DNA from: an uncultured Lachnospiraceae bacterium
GTDB taxonomy: Bacteria; Bacillota; Clostridia; Lachnospirales; Lachnospiraceae
Reading direction: 5' to 3'
Assembly (NCBI GenBank): GCA_946557105.1
Contig: CAMNSZ010000012.1
Location: 1-64,000 of the forward strand
Length of the DNA: 64,000 nucleotides
The stretch's first letter is position 1; each line of letters begins with the position of its first letter. Positions 17,472 through 25,666 of this stretch are shown piece after piece. The position numbers and the translations under genes are program-made. The notes below the pieces were generated by a model. It saw only the letters and a list, made by a program, of their open reading frames with translations, had not been told where the DNA came from and ran no database searches.

Positions 17472-18326
17472 CTATTTTGTATGCAACAGCTGATATTTTT
17501 TGGGAGAAATACCAATTTGTTGTAAAAATGTCCGGGAAAAATTTGAATAATTGTTAAATCCCGTCATAAAACACACGTCACAGGGGCTGATTCCCTGCCT
17601 CAAATATTGCTGGGCCAAAGCTATCCTTTTGGCAATTATATATTGCTGCAAGGTAATCCCTATGGTCTTGCGAAAGCATCGGCTGATATAGGTTCCATTA
17701 TATTGAAAATGCTTTTCCAGCGTTGTAAGAGACAAATCCTCCGCAAGATGCTTTTCGATATATGCAAAGGTGTCCGACACCAGCTTGGGCATTATCCCCA
17801 TAAATTCAATATTGGGGCTGACTGTAACACAACGATTGATCATCACCAGAATCTGTGTCAAAAGCGCTTTTGACAACACATCCGCTCCAAAGGCTGTATC
17901 ATTCAGCGCCTCCGAAAGAGCCACTGCAGACGACAAAAACCTTTGAATCTCCTCCTCGCCCAAATGGGCGAAATGCAGCCTGCCCGACGGCGTCTGATTA
18001 AAGCATTGGGATAAATCCGTTTTGTCGCTGGAAATCTTGTCCAATACGGAATCCTTGAAATTAATCACCACTCTGTCATACTTATCATATTGAAGAATCT
18101 TGGCATGATGAAAGTCATAAGGCTTTATCAAGACAAGATCCCCTCTCTCCAATATCTTGCCTTCCCCTTCCGTATATAGATTTACCTTACCGTCAAGCAG
18201 CAGATAAAGCTCATAACCGTCGTGATTATGAATAATAGGACCATTGAGAATGGGAACGTCTATATTCTTGCACTCACAAAGAATATCCTTTTCGAGAACC
18301 ACGAAATTCTTTCCATATACCTGCAT
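17472..18326 (-). CDS. AraC/XylS-family transcriptional regulator with cupin sensor domain
   Basis: A 284-residue DNA-binding regulator. The N-terminal half is a cupin-like ligand-binding domain (HNHDGYELYLLLDGKVNLYT, then GDLVLIKPYDFH). The C-terminal half, about residues 185-284, is the double helix-turn-helix of AraC proteins: LSLTTLEKHFQYNGTYISR, then GISPCDVCFMTGFNNYSNFS ending in the classic F-x-x-x-x-G-x-x-P-x-x-Y (FLQQIGISPKKY). Sensors of this type often bind sugars. It lies between a secreted esterase (166 bases upstream) and the solute-binding lipoprotein (245 bases downstream), which makes these two plausible targets; that is inference. Confidence 0.9.
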   Translation of the reverse strand: MQVYGKNFVVLEKDILCECKNIDVPILNGPIIHNHDGYELYLLLDGKVNLYTEGEGKILERGDLVLIKPYDFHHAKILQYDKYDRVVINFKDSVLDKISSDKTDLSQCFNQTPSGRLHFAHLGEEEIQRFLSSAVALSEALNDTAFGADVLSKALLTQILVMINRCVTVSPNIEFMGIMPKLVSDTFAYIEKHLAEDLSLTTLEKHFQYNGTYISRCFRKTIGITLQQYIIAKRIALAQQYLRQGISPCDVCFMTGFNNYSNFSRTFLQQIGISPKKYQLLHTK

Positions 18327-18492
18327 AACTTTTCTCCATGCCTCGGTGTAAAAACCGTATATACCCGCTGTCGTAAAATCAATTACTTAATACATAAAGC
18401 AACAAAACAATTCGTTTTAATGATATCATATCAAATCACGGGTAAGTACATATATCATGTCATTTTTTTTGCGCCATACGACTTTTATGCGA

Positions 18493-19620
18493 TTAATCAA
18501 ATACCTTCTGCGCAAAATTGTAGAATCCAAGATACCATATATTAAAATCGTGACCTCCGCCAAGCTCCTGCCACATAAAATTTTCCCCATCAACAAATCT
18601 GTCGCTCATCTGAGGCAGGCTTGCCGCAGCTTTTGAAGCGCTTTCATAGGCGATGGAATCACCCGTTCCGCAGATATTGTAAAAATACTTAATTTCCTCC
18701 TCCGGAAATTTCGTATCGATAATCTCGACTATCTTTGCTCCCTCGTAGGAGGTGGGCGCAGCGGAAAAGGCGCCAAAGTAGCTTATTATATCCAGACATT
18801 CGCACATACCGATATTAATAGTCTGCATGCCCCCCATGGATAAGCCTGCCATCGCTCTGTGCGCTCTTGTCTCTCCTTGGTCATAGCCGTCCTTATTATA
18901 CTGCCCATATGTGGCATAATTACTCTCTATATAGGGAATTAAATCATTCCGCAGCTCCTTGCCAAACTCATAAAAGGAATTGTAATCTGCATTTTTGTTG
19001 GCAAAATCAGCTCCTGAGCGTCCGTTGGGAGTTACCACAATAAACGGTTCAATATCTCCGTTATATATCAGATTATCCATAATAATTTTTACTTTTGAGG
19101 TCATTCCCGTCATTCCCCATTCATTCTCGTCGCCGCCAATACCATGCATCAGATAAAGCACATTGTATTTTTCTTCCTTGTCATAGCCATAGGGAAGGTA
19201 TACATTGGCATATTTCTCGATTTCGGAACCGTCGCCAAAATAATCATATGTAGTATAAGAAATTTGTTCAATGGTTCCGCACTGGTCAAATCTCTGTGTG
19301 ATATATTTCACAGGAATTACCTCGCTTATTTCAGCCGTAGGCTCCTTTTTCAGCATTTCCGGCGACTGTGAATCGCCGCCTTCAAGCTCTACCTGCGAAG
19401 TTTCCTGACGAATCGCCTCCTCAATCATGTCCTTTTGCTTGTCTTGCATGTCTCCACTCTCCGTTTCTTCAAAATTTTCCGTAACCGCAGCTTTTGTAGT
19501 TCCCTGTAAGTTTTCCTTCTCTGTCATATCGTCTTTTTCCTGCGGCGAATCGCTTCCGCATCCGGAAAAAGCCAGCGCGGCCACCAGCGCAAGCGTCACA
19601 TAAAGCTTCCTTTTATTCAT
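18493..19620 (-). CDS. Secreted lipoprotein esterase (alpha/beta hydrolase, PF00756-like)
   Basis: A 375-residue lipoprotein with signal peptide, lipobox ending GC at Cys21, an acidic low-complexity linker to about residue 100, then an esterase D/feruloyl-esterase-like domain. The catalytic serine is Ser261 in GLSMGG, the oxyanion region is LYLMHGIGGDENEW, and the catalytic histidine is probably in GGGHDFNIWYLGFY near the C-terminus. Members of this family with this layout are often carbohydrate esterases (CE1) that remove feruloyl or acetyl groups from xylan. No glycoside hydrolase is adjacent, so the substrate is not shown. It is followed by an AraC regulator and a sugar-type solute-binding protein. 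Confidence 0.83.
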   Translation of the reverse strand: MNKRKLYVTLALVAALAFSGCGSDSPQEKDDMTEKENLQGTTKAAVTENFEETESGDMQDKQKDMIEEAIRQETSQVELEGGDSQSPEMLKKEPTAEISEVIPVKYITQRFDQCGTIEQISYTTYDYFGDGSEIEKYANVYLPYGYDKEEKYNVLYLMHGIGGDENEWGMTGMTSKVKIIMDNLIYNGDIEPFIVVTPNGRSGADFANKNADYNSFYEFGKELRNDLIPYIESNYATYGQYNKDGYDQGETRAHRAMAGLSMGGMQTINIGMCECLDIISYFGAFSAAPTSYEGAKIVEIIDTKFPEEEIKYFYNICGTGDSIAYESASKAAASLPQMSDRFVDGENFMWQELGGGHDFNIWYLGFYNFAQKVFD

Positions 19621-19691
19621 GTTTTATAAATTTCCCTTTCTTTCCTTTTTATTCTTGTCCTTATCCTTCGGTTTTTCTTATCGGAAAAATT

Positions 19692-20636
19692 TTATTCCCC
19701 GCATCTGAATAACAATTCCTCCCATCTTCTGTCAACCTCTTTTTGAAACGCCTCCAGTAAATATTCGCTGCCGGACTTAAAAAGATGGCTAAAGCGTCCC
19801 TGCTTGCGTAAAAAGTCCTCCAAAGGCAGTTTATTCTTGGGCTTGTAGCTTAAAATCCATCTTCCGTCTACAATCTCAAACAGCGGCCAATAGCAGGTCT
19901 CCACCGCCAGCCTGCAGATTTCGATAATGTCCGGCGTATCATATTTCCACCCTCTGGGGCAGGGCGCCAACACATTTAGAAAGGCGGCTCCCGGCGTATA
20001 AATCGCCTTCTCCGATTTCACATATAAATCCTTCATGTTACCTATAAAGGTAGTCTGCGCCACATAGGGAATATTGTGAGCCGCAATGACGGCCGCCAAA
20101 TCCTTTCTGGTCTGGGGCTTACCGCTTGAAATCCTCCCCGTAGGCGTGGTTGTGGTATCCGCATACATAGGCGTTGCAGAGGAACGCTGCACCCCCGTAT
20201 TCATGTAAGCGCCGTTATCATAGCACACATACACCATATCATGCCCCCTCTCCATCGCCCCCGAAAGAGACTGCAAGCCTATATCGTATGTACCGCCGTC
20301 CCCGCCAAAAGTAATAAACTTATAATCTTCTTTAATTTTCCCCTTTTTCTTTAAAGCCCTATAAGCCGTCTCCACACCAGAGAGAGTGGCTCCCGCATTC
20401 TCAAAGGCATTGTGGATATAGCTGTCCTCATATGCCGTATAGGGATACATAAAGGAAGAAACCTCCAGACATCCAGTAGCGTTTCCCACCACCGCCTTGT
20501 CTCCCGGGTGAAGCGCCTTTAGCACATTCCTGACGGCAATTGTTCCGCCGCAGCCCGCACACATTCTATGCCCCGGCGCCAGCCTTTCCTGCCTCCTTTG
20601 TATTTCCCTGAAATCAAATGTATTTTTCTGTACCAT
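19692..20636 (-). CDS. porB: 2-oxoacid:ferredoxin oxidoreductase, beta (TPP) subunit
   Basis: Thiamine-pyrophosphate subunit (314 residues) of a four-subunit 2-oxoacid:ferredoxin oxidoreductase, which oxidatively decarboxylates pyruvate or a branched-chain 2-oxoacid to the acyl-CoA and reduces ferredoxin. Iron-sulfur ligands CAGCGG are near the N-terminus and again at GNATGCLEVSS, and the TPP motif is GGDGGTYDIG followed by DNGAYMNTG. The start ATG has GGAGG 6 bases upstream. It is the last gene of the operon gamma-delta-alpha-beta. Sequence alone does not let me separate pyruvate (Por) from 2-oxoisovalerate (Vor) specificity. Confidence 0.9.
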   Translation of the reverse strand: MVQKNTFDFREIQRRQERLAPGHRMCAGCGGTIAVRNVLKALHPGDKAVVGNATGCLEVSSFMYPYTAYEDSYIHNAFENAGATLSGVETAYRALKKKGKIKEDYKFITFGGDGGTYDIGLQSLSGAMERGHDMVYVCYDNGAYMNTGVQRSSATPMYADTTTTPTGRISSGKPQTRKDLAAVIAAHNIPYVAQTTFIGNMKDLYVKSEKAIYTPGAAFLNVLAPCPRGWKYDTPDIIEICRLAVETCYWPLFEIVDGRWILSYKPKNKLPLEDFLRKQGRFSHLFKSGSEYLLEAFQKEVDRRWEELLFRCGE

Positions 20637-20664
20637 ACCAATCCTCCATGCCGGAATATCAAAT

Positions 20665-21861
20665 CTATTCTGCCCTGTCTGCGCTTCTAAGTCCTATGTA
20701 AGGATACTCTCCGAAACAATTCTCACCCTGCGCCAGTTTCTCAAGTCCGTCGTATACCACTTCCACATCGGATACCTTTACATCTCTGCCTGATAATCCA
20801 TAAGTTATATTTACAACCTCGCTCACTGCCTTTACACGATATAATGCGGCAGTAAGTTCCGCGCCCAAAGGCCCTCCCACGGAATTATATCCCTCGCATC
20901 TGTCCATAATGGCAATCGCCTTACAATGCTTCAGCGCCGCCGCCATCTCTTCTCCCGGAAAGGGTCTGAAGACCCTCACTTTCAAAAGTCCTGCTTTGCA
21001 GCCCTTTTCCCTAAGTCCGTCAACGGCTTCCTTAATTGTACCGCAAACCGAGCCGATTGCTACAATGGCATACTCCGCGTCCTCAAGGCGATATTCCTCA
21101 AAAAAACCGTAGCTTCTTCCGGAAATCGCCTCAAATTCCCTTGCCACCTGTAATATAACATCTTTTGCATTTATCATCGCCTGCGCCTGCGCCCTCTTTG
21201 CCTCCATGCAATAGCAGGAAACGGCATAAGGCCCCACCGCCATCGACTCGTCCTCCCGTAAAAGATAATGCTCCGGCTCATAGGTACCCACAAATCTTTT
21301 GACAGGCTCGTCCTCCAACAGAGTAATATTTTCCACCGCATGGCTGGTAATAAAGCCGTCCTGACAAATCATAACGGGAAGCTTTACAGACGCATGCTCC
21401 GCTATACGATATGCCTGTAGGGTGTTGTCATATGCTTCCTGATTATTTTCCGCATATATTTGAATCCAGCCACAATCCCTTGCGCCCATGCTGTCCGAAT
21501 GCTCTGCATTAATGTTGATAGGACCCGACAAGGCGCGGTTTACTACCTCCATCATAATGGGCAGGCGGTTGGACGCCGCAACATACAAAACCTCCCACAT
21601 AAGCGCCAAGCCACAGGAGGAGGTTGCCGTTAGAGTTCTTGCTCCCGCCGCCGAGGCGCCGATTGCCGCACTCATGGAGCTGTGCTCGCTTTCCACAGGT
21701 ATAAATTCCGTATCTATCTCACCGTTTGCAATCATAGAAGACACATACTGAGGAATTTCCGTCGAAGGGGTTATAGGGAACGCCGGCATAACATCCGGAT
21801 TAATCTGCCTGATAGCATGTGCCACAGCCTCATTTCCCGACATTCTATCCTTAATCGCCAT
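20665..21861 (-). CDS. porA: 2-oxoacid:ferredoxin oxidoreductase, alpha subunit
   Basis: The alpha chain (398 residues) holds the pyrimidine-binding and transketolase C-terminal-like domains: MSGNEAVAHAIRQINPDVMPAFPITPSTEI at the start, ESEHSSMSAAIGASAAGARTLTATSS, then a C-terminal GSVCGTIKEAVDGL region. ATG 21861 with AAGGAGG 9 bases upstream is preferred over an in-frame GTG at 21870; it then begins one base after the delta-subunit stop, which implies tight coupling. It belongs to the por operon under the promoter at 22860-22887. Confidence 0.92.
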   Translation of the reverse strand: MAIKDRMSGNEAVAHAIRQINPDVMPAFPITPSTEIPQYVSSMIANGEIDTEFIPVESEHSSMSAAIGASAAGARTLTATSSCGLALMWEVLYVAASNRLPIMMEVVNRALSGPININAEHSDSMGARDCGWIQIYAENNQEAYDNTLQAYRIAEHASVKLPVMICQDGFITSHAVENITLLEDEPVKRFVGTYEPEHYLLREDESMAVGPYAVSCYCMEAKRAQAQAMINAKDVILQVAREFEAISGRSYGFFEEYRLEDAEYAIVAIGSVCGTIKEAVDGLREKGCKAGLLKVRVFRPFPGEEMAAALKHCKAIAIMDRCEGYNSVGGPLGAELTAALYRVKAVSEVVNITYGLSGRDVKVSDVEVVYDGLEKLAQGENCFGEYPYIGLRSADRAE

Positions 21862-21862
21862 T

Positions 21863-22165
21863 TCACTCACCCTCCTTCATGGTAATCGCGCCAAAGGGGC
21901 ACGCCTTGGCACAAATGCCGCAGCCCTTACAATGCGCATAGTCAAACTCTCCTCTTCTGTCTTCGGACACCAAAATGCATGTATCCGGGCAATAGGGCAC
22001 ACACAAAAGACACTGCTTACACTTGTCCTTCTCCCACACGGGCGTCGAAGTACGCCATTCCCCCGTCTCAAAAAGCTTTGAGGTCGCCGGCTCATGTATC
22101 TGGAGACCCTCCGTCAAATCCTGCCATGAAGTTTTTTCATTGATAAATTCAGCCTTTAAAGTCAT
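21863..22165 (-). CDS. porD: 2-oxoacid:ferredoxin oxidoreductase, delta (2[4Fe-4S]) subunit
   Basis: A 100-residue ferredoxin-like subunit with two complete [4Fe-4S] motifs, CKQCLLCVPYCPD and CKGCGICAKACPFG. It relays electrons from the TPP site to soluble ferredoxin. Its ATG shares one base with the stop of the gamma gene (TAATG), and its own stop precedes the alpha ATG by one base, so all subunits are translationally coupled. Confidence 0.93.
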   Translation of the reverse strand: MTLKAEFINEKTSWQDLTEGLQIHEPATSKLFETGEWRTSTPVWEKDKCKQCLLCVPYCPDTCILVSEDRRGEFDYAHCKGCGICAKACPFGAITMKEGE

Positions 22166-22737
22166 TAGTACACCTCCTGAAACGCCATTTTCAGAGCCCT
22201 CATATTGCCCTCCAGTACCTCGGGCTTTTTCGCAAACTTATGCTTCAGAGAGCTTTCCATCTCTCGAAGAAACGCATCCTCCTCCATAAGCCCTGATACC
22301 TTTACAATCGCTGCCAGCATGGGAGTATTGGGAAAATACTTCCCCAAGGTCTCCATACAGACTCTTCTTGCGTCAATAACGAACACCTTTCCTTTATAGC
22401 CGTTTAACAAGGGGATTATCTCTTCCTTTTTTTTCAGCGTATTAATCAGTATGGCGCCGTCTTCCTTTAATCCCATGGTAACATCCACCGTATGTAACAG
22501 GGTATCGTCCACTACCGCCACAAAATCGGGTTCATAAATATTGGAATGTACTCTGATGGGATAATCGCTTATCCTGTCATAAGCGGTAATGGGAGCTCCC
22601 ATCCTCTCGGGACCGTATTCAGGAAAGCCTTGTACATGCTTTCCCATATTAAAGGCAACGTCCGCCAGCAAAAGCGCCGCCGTCTTTGCTCCCTGTCCGC
22701 CTCTACCGTGCCAACGAATTTCTGTTAGAGTTCTCAT
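22165..22737 (-). CDS. porG: 2-oxoacid:ferredoxin oxidoreductase, gamma subunit
   Basis: Gamma subunit (190 residues from the ATG). The N-terminal TEIRWHGRGGQGAKTAALLLA motif is diagnostic for the family and corresponds to domain III, which contacts CoA. The frame opens at a TTG (22752) whose Shine-Dalgarno-like GAAAGG is too close; ATG 22737 is closer to the family start but lacks a well-spaced site, so the start is uncertain. It is the first gene of the operon and lies about 100 bases after the promoter. Confidence 0.88.
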   Translation of the reverse strand: MRTLTEIRWHGRGGQGAKTAALLLADVAFNMGKHVQGFPEYGPERMGAPITAYDRISDYPIRVHSNIYEPDFVAVVDDTLLHTVDVTMGLKEDGAILINTLKKKEEIIPLLNGYKGKVFVIDARRVCMETLGKYFPNTPMLAAIVKVSGLMEEDAFLREMESSLKHKFAKKPEVLEGNMRALKMAFQEVY

Positions 22738-22837
22738 AACTTTATCTTGCAATCCTTTCCGCTAAAAAGTCTTTATACCGCAAACAAAAAGCTTGATTTG
22801 TCTCTGCGCGGCAATCATATGTATTCATTCAAAGGAC

Positions 22838-22887
22838 ATACTTTTGTAAGTATACGCTAATTATAAAAAAATGTAAAGATATGTAAA
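22838..22887 (-). promoter_or_regulatory. Promoter of the por operon with +1 palindrome
   Basis: Minus-strand -35 TTTACA (22887-22882), 16-base spacer, perfect -10 TATAAT (22865-22860). The -35 is part of a tandem 10-base repeat (ATCTTTACAT twice on the minus strand). A perfect palindrome ATACTT-ACAA-AAGTAT at 22853-22838 covers about +1 to +16, a classical operator position. The regulator is unknown, and the sequence does not match the Rex consensus as I know it. The rest of the 22738-23057 gap holds only the pckA terminator. Confidence 0.6.
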
Positions 22888-22947
22888 GATATTACCGGCA
22901 AAAAACTACGGCTCACCTTACCGCCTATTCGGAATAAAGAGACATAA

Positions 22948-22998
22948 ATAAAAAGATGCCTCGCCCTATGAATGCCAAATTCATAGGACAAGGACATC
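22948..22998 (-). terminator. Intrinsic terminator of pckA
   Basis: Minus-strand imperfect stem of about 19 pairs, GATGTCCTTGTCCTATGAAT against ATTCATAGGGCGAGGCATC, loop TTGGC, followed by TTTTTATTT. It lies about 60 bases after the pckA stop. Confidence 0.9.
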
Positions 22999-23057
22999 CT
23001 CTATTTGATTTTAGCTGTAATGCAGTTATAGTAATCTTACTTTTTACAGTTTCTAAA

Positions 23058-24755
23058 TTATAAGCTTGCCGCCTGCTCTACAATTCTCTTAAGAGCCTCT
23101 AATGCCTCGTCGGGAAGCTTATCATAGCCTTCCTTCTTGGTAGCGAAGCCTTCTACTGCGTCTACACGGTTCTGCATAGCAGACTTTAATGCCGCCGTAT
23201 ACTCCTTATCGTTTAAGTCAGGAGTAAAGCCTTCCCAATCCATAATTTCAATATCGGAGAAAGGACCCCACTGCTTAAAGGAAGCCTTCTTCTCAACAAT
23301 AGTTTCTAAGATTCCAAGCGTATCTGCAGGCTTAACCTTCTTGCCCATGAAATCACCGGTGTTGATGATATAACAGTCAACGTTCTTCTCCTGAACCAGC
23401 TTCTTAAACTTCTCATAGTCGTTTGCCAGAGGATAAGTTCTGAACGGATTCGCATAAGGAACGATACGAAGCGCGTTCAAATCGGTTCCTGCTGCAACAC
23501 GCTCCGCGGTAGAAGTCTTGGTTGCCAGAGTTGCACCCATAACAGAGGCGAGTGCAGCGCCCTTAAGCTTTACTACGGGAGGAATGGTAGGATCCTTCAT
23601 AATCCAGAATATAGCGTTTACGGGAGCGTCAATCTTATCTACGCGGTTAGGAGACCACAGCTTAGACTTAATCGCACGTCCGTTACCGTTTCTGATATCC
23701 TCGGTTACAAGCTGAACCTTTCCGTCCTCATCAAGAGTTGCGGAACAGTTCTGAGCTGTAAGCAGATAGGTATTGTCAGGGCAGCCTGTAGGATAATCGG
23801 CAGTCTTGTCAAAATAGGTAGGCTCCAGTGCAACGGATGCACAGGTATCCGTATTGATAATGAACGCATCGTCATGAAGAACCTTAATCTCATATTTGCC
23901 GCCGTGCTTTGCATGTGTGAGCGTAGACTTTCCGGAACCTGACAGACCGTAAACAGACGCAACGAACTTGCTGCCGTCAGCCAGAATATATTCCTTCTGT
24001 CCGCCGTGGCAGGAAGCGTAACCGTTTCTGTTGGCAATTGCCCAAGCCATGGTCAACGTACCCTTCTTGTGCTCGCCAAAATATTTCATACCAAGAATAC
24101 ATGCACAGTTTTGATCCGTATCAAAATAGCAGAGAGTCAGAGGGTCGCTCAGGCAGCTAAAGTCAAGATCAGGAGCCTCGGTAGGTACCCACTGGGGATT
24201 GGAAAAGATGTAAACGTCAGGCTCCTTGCCGCCGCCGACAGGCTGGGAATTCTTATACATCTCAACATATTTATCAGACATATACTGGAAGTTCAGCATC
24301 CAGTTGTAAAGGATATTCTCCTCTCCTTCAGGAATCAGAAGGTGTGCCTTTACCATAAACTCAGGGTCGAGACCTATATAACACTCGGCATGATACAAAG
24401 TCTCCCAACGCGCCCTGTATACCGCATCCATAACAATCTTATCAAGCTTGCCAGCATCCACACCGGGCTCACCTTTAATACGACGCGCCTGAGCATAACG
24501 ACCGGTAACTGCACCGTCATTAAAAAGCAGAACCTTTGCGTCTCTTTCAAGACCAATCTCCTCCGCCCTGTGAACAGGCATATCGGTAACTACGGTACCG
24601 GGAGAGTTCTTAGCCAATTCATATGCTTCCTTCAGAGTATTCACCTTAACTACATTATTGCCGTAGAAAGCGCCCTCAATGATAGAACGTGTTTTGGAAA
24701 AACCCGGCTTGCCTGCGCCGATCTCGGAAATCGGATAATAAGCTTTTGTTGACAT
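23058..24755 (-). CDS. pckA: Phosphoenolpyruvate carboxykinase (ATP)
   Basis: Reversible oxaloacetate + ATP to PEP + CO2 + ADP. In anaerobes that ferment via C4 acids it often runs in the carboxylating, ATP-forming direction. At 565 residues it is slightly longer than E. coli PckA (540). The P-loop (kinase-1a) GLSGSGKST and the metal-binding HDDAF after it are visible, as are the upstream GMKYFGEHKKGTLT block and, at the C-terminal side, NALRIVPYANPFRTYPL. A strong promoter and AAGGAGG ribosome site precede it. It is monocistronic, between the kinase gene and the por operon. Confidence 0.95.
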   Translation of the reverse strand: MSTKAYYPISEIGAGKPGFSKTRSIIEGAFYGNNVVKVNTLKEAYELAKNSPGTVVTDMPVHRAEEIGLERDAKVLLFNDGAVTGRYAQARRIKGEPGVDAGKLDKIVMDAVYRARWETLYHAECYIGLDPEFMVKAHLLIPEGEENILYNWMLNFQYMSDKYVEMYKNSQPVGGGKEPDVYIFSNPQWVPTEAPDLDFSCLSDPLTLCYFDTDQNCACILGMKYFGEHKKGTLTMAWAIANRNGYASCHGGQKEYILADGSKFVASVYGLSGSGKSTLTHAKHGGKYEIKVLHDDAFIINTDTCASVALEPTYFDKTADYPTGCPDNTYLLTAQNCSATLDEDGKVQLVTEDIRNGNGRAIKSKLWSPNRVDKIDAPVNAIFWIMKDPTIPPVVKLKGAALASVMGATLATKTSTAERVAAGTDLNALRIVPYANPFRTYPLANDYEKFKKLVQEKNVDCYIINTGDFMGKKVKPADTLGILETIVEKKASFKQWGPFSDIEIMDWEGFTPDLNDKEYTAALKSAMQNRVDAVEGFATKKEGYDKLPDEALEALKRIVEQAASL

Positions 24756-24871
24756 TTGATACGTCCTCCTTAAAAATGTATTTTTTACACTCCGGGAAAT
24801 ACTCCAAGAGGTAATATGTGACCTTACGGCAATTCCAAGTATCTTGTAAAAGAATCGCCATATTCTTCTGT

Positions 24872-24900
24872 ATTATCTCAAAACTGCAAATAAAAGTCAA
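24872..24900 (-). promoter_or_regulatory. Promoter of pckA
   Basis: Minus-strand TTGACT (24900-24895), 17-base spacer, GATAAT (24877-24872). It gives a 5' untranslated region of about 110 bases ending in AAGGAGG upstream of the ATG. I saw no cre-like box in it by eye. Confidence 0.75.
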
Positions 24901-25044
24901 TAAAGGTAAGTGAAAATTTATACCGATTTTACAATTAAGATTATGTAAATCTGCCGTCTCGCCCAGCCGTTTCGTCCGAAATAAAGCCGTACCCTGCCCT
25001 GTAAAATTTGGGGCACTCCAGCAAACGGCTTATCAATATTTCAT

Positions 25045-25575
25045 TCAAACTCCTTCTTTTGCCTGTTTATCTGCCGCCATATATTGAACATCCGACAAAA
25101 TTAATTCTACGGTTTCATCTAACGTTAATTCTTCCGTAATCGTTTTCTCTTTAATGAAACCAATATAATCTTTCTCATTCCACCAACGGCGCATTTGCGT
25201 TTCTCCAAAATCAAACCTATTGCTCTTTGTTTCATGACGCTTCAATGTTTCGGCAAATGTTAAATCATAATAATATGCATATATGTTTTGTACTTGAAAA
25301 ATTCGTACCGCCTGCTGAAACAGAGGCTTATACCATTCCGAATTAAGAATTCCTTCCATAATTGTAATTTCACTGTTTGCATATCCATATTCCAACAACG
25401 ATATAAGCAGAGGTATCGCTGCCGTATTATTTCCATCGTGTGCCCAAAGCATTTCCCGCCGCACCACGTCTTGTGGAATCATCAGTGTATTTCTCCCCAA
25501 CCTATGCTGCAATGCCTTCGCGGCACTTGATTTTCCGCTTCCTGAATTTCCTCGAATCATTATCAGCTTTCTCAC
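25045..25575 (-). CDS. P-loop kinase-like ATPase (AAA_33 / zeta-toxin-like fold)
   Basis: A 176-residue P-loop protein: Walker A GNSGSGKSS at residues 9-17, MIPQDVVRREML (a common substrate-binding element in small-molecule kinases), ITIMEGIL as Walker B-like strand, and a lid-like segment KRHETKSNRFDFGETQMRRWW. The fold resembles uridine/gluconate-type kinases and zeta-type toxins, but no antitoxin gene is adjacent and no substrate can be inferred. Translation starts at GTG 25575 with GGAGG 6 bases upstream. It lies between aminopeptidase P and pckA. The 24756-25044 gap holds the pckA promoter and otherwise nothing identified. Confidence 0.75.
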   Translation of the reverse strand: MRKLIMIRGNSGSGKSSAAKALQHRLGRNTLMIPQDVVRREMLWAHDGNNTAAIPLLISLLEYGYANSEITIMEGILNSEWYKPLFQQAVRIFQVQNIYAYYYDLTFAETLKRHETKSNRFDFGETQMRRWWNEKDYIGFIKEKTITEELTLDETVELILSDVQYMAADKQAKEGV

Positions 25576-25666
25576 TGTTCTCCTCCTCTGCTAGCCTTCA
25601 TTTTTCAGCATCTTCAATATACATCTATGACCCTTCTACCCTCTGCAAAACAGTAGAACCGCCTCT

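Noticed and set aside
22838..22853. Rex (NADH-sensing) operator at the por promoter
   Set aside because: The palindrome ATACTT-N4-AAGTAT does not match the TTGTGAA-N4-TTCACAA consensus.
24006..24752. A 248-codon plus-strand frame antisense to pckA
   Set aside because: Shadow of a highly conserved enzyme gene; no start signal.
25045..25575. Zeta-toxin / toxin-antitoxin reading of the small P-loop kinase
   Set aside because: No small antitoxin gene is next to it. The nearest genes are aminopeptidase P and pckA, so only a generic kinase call is justified.
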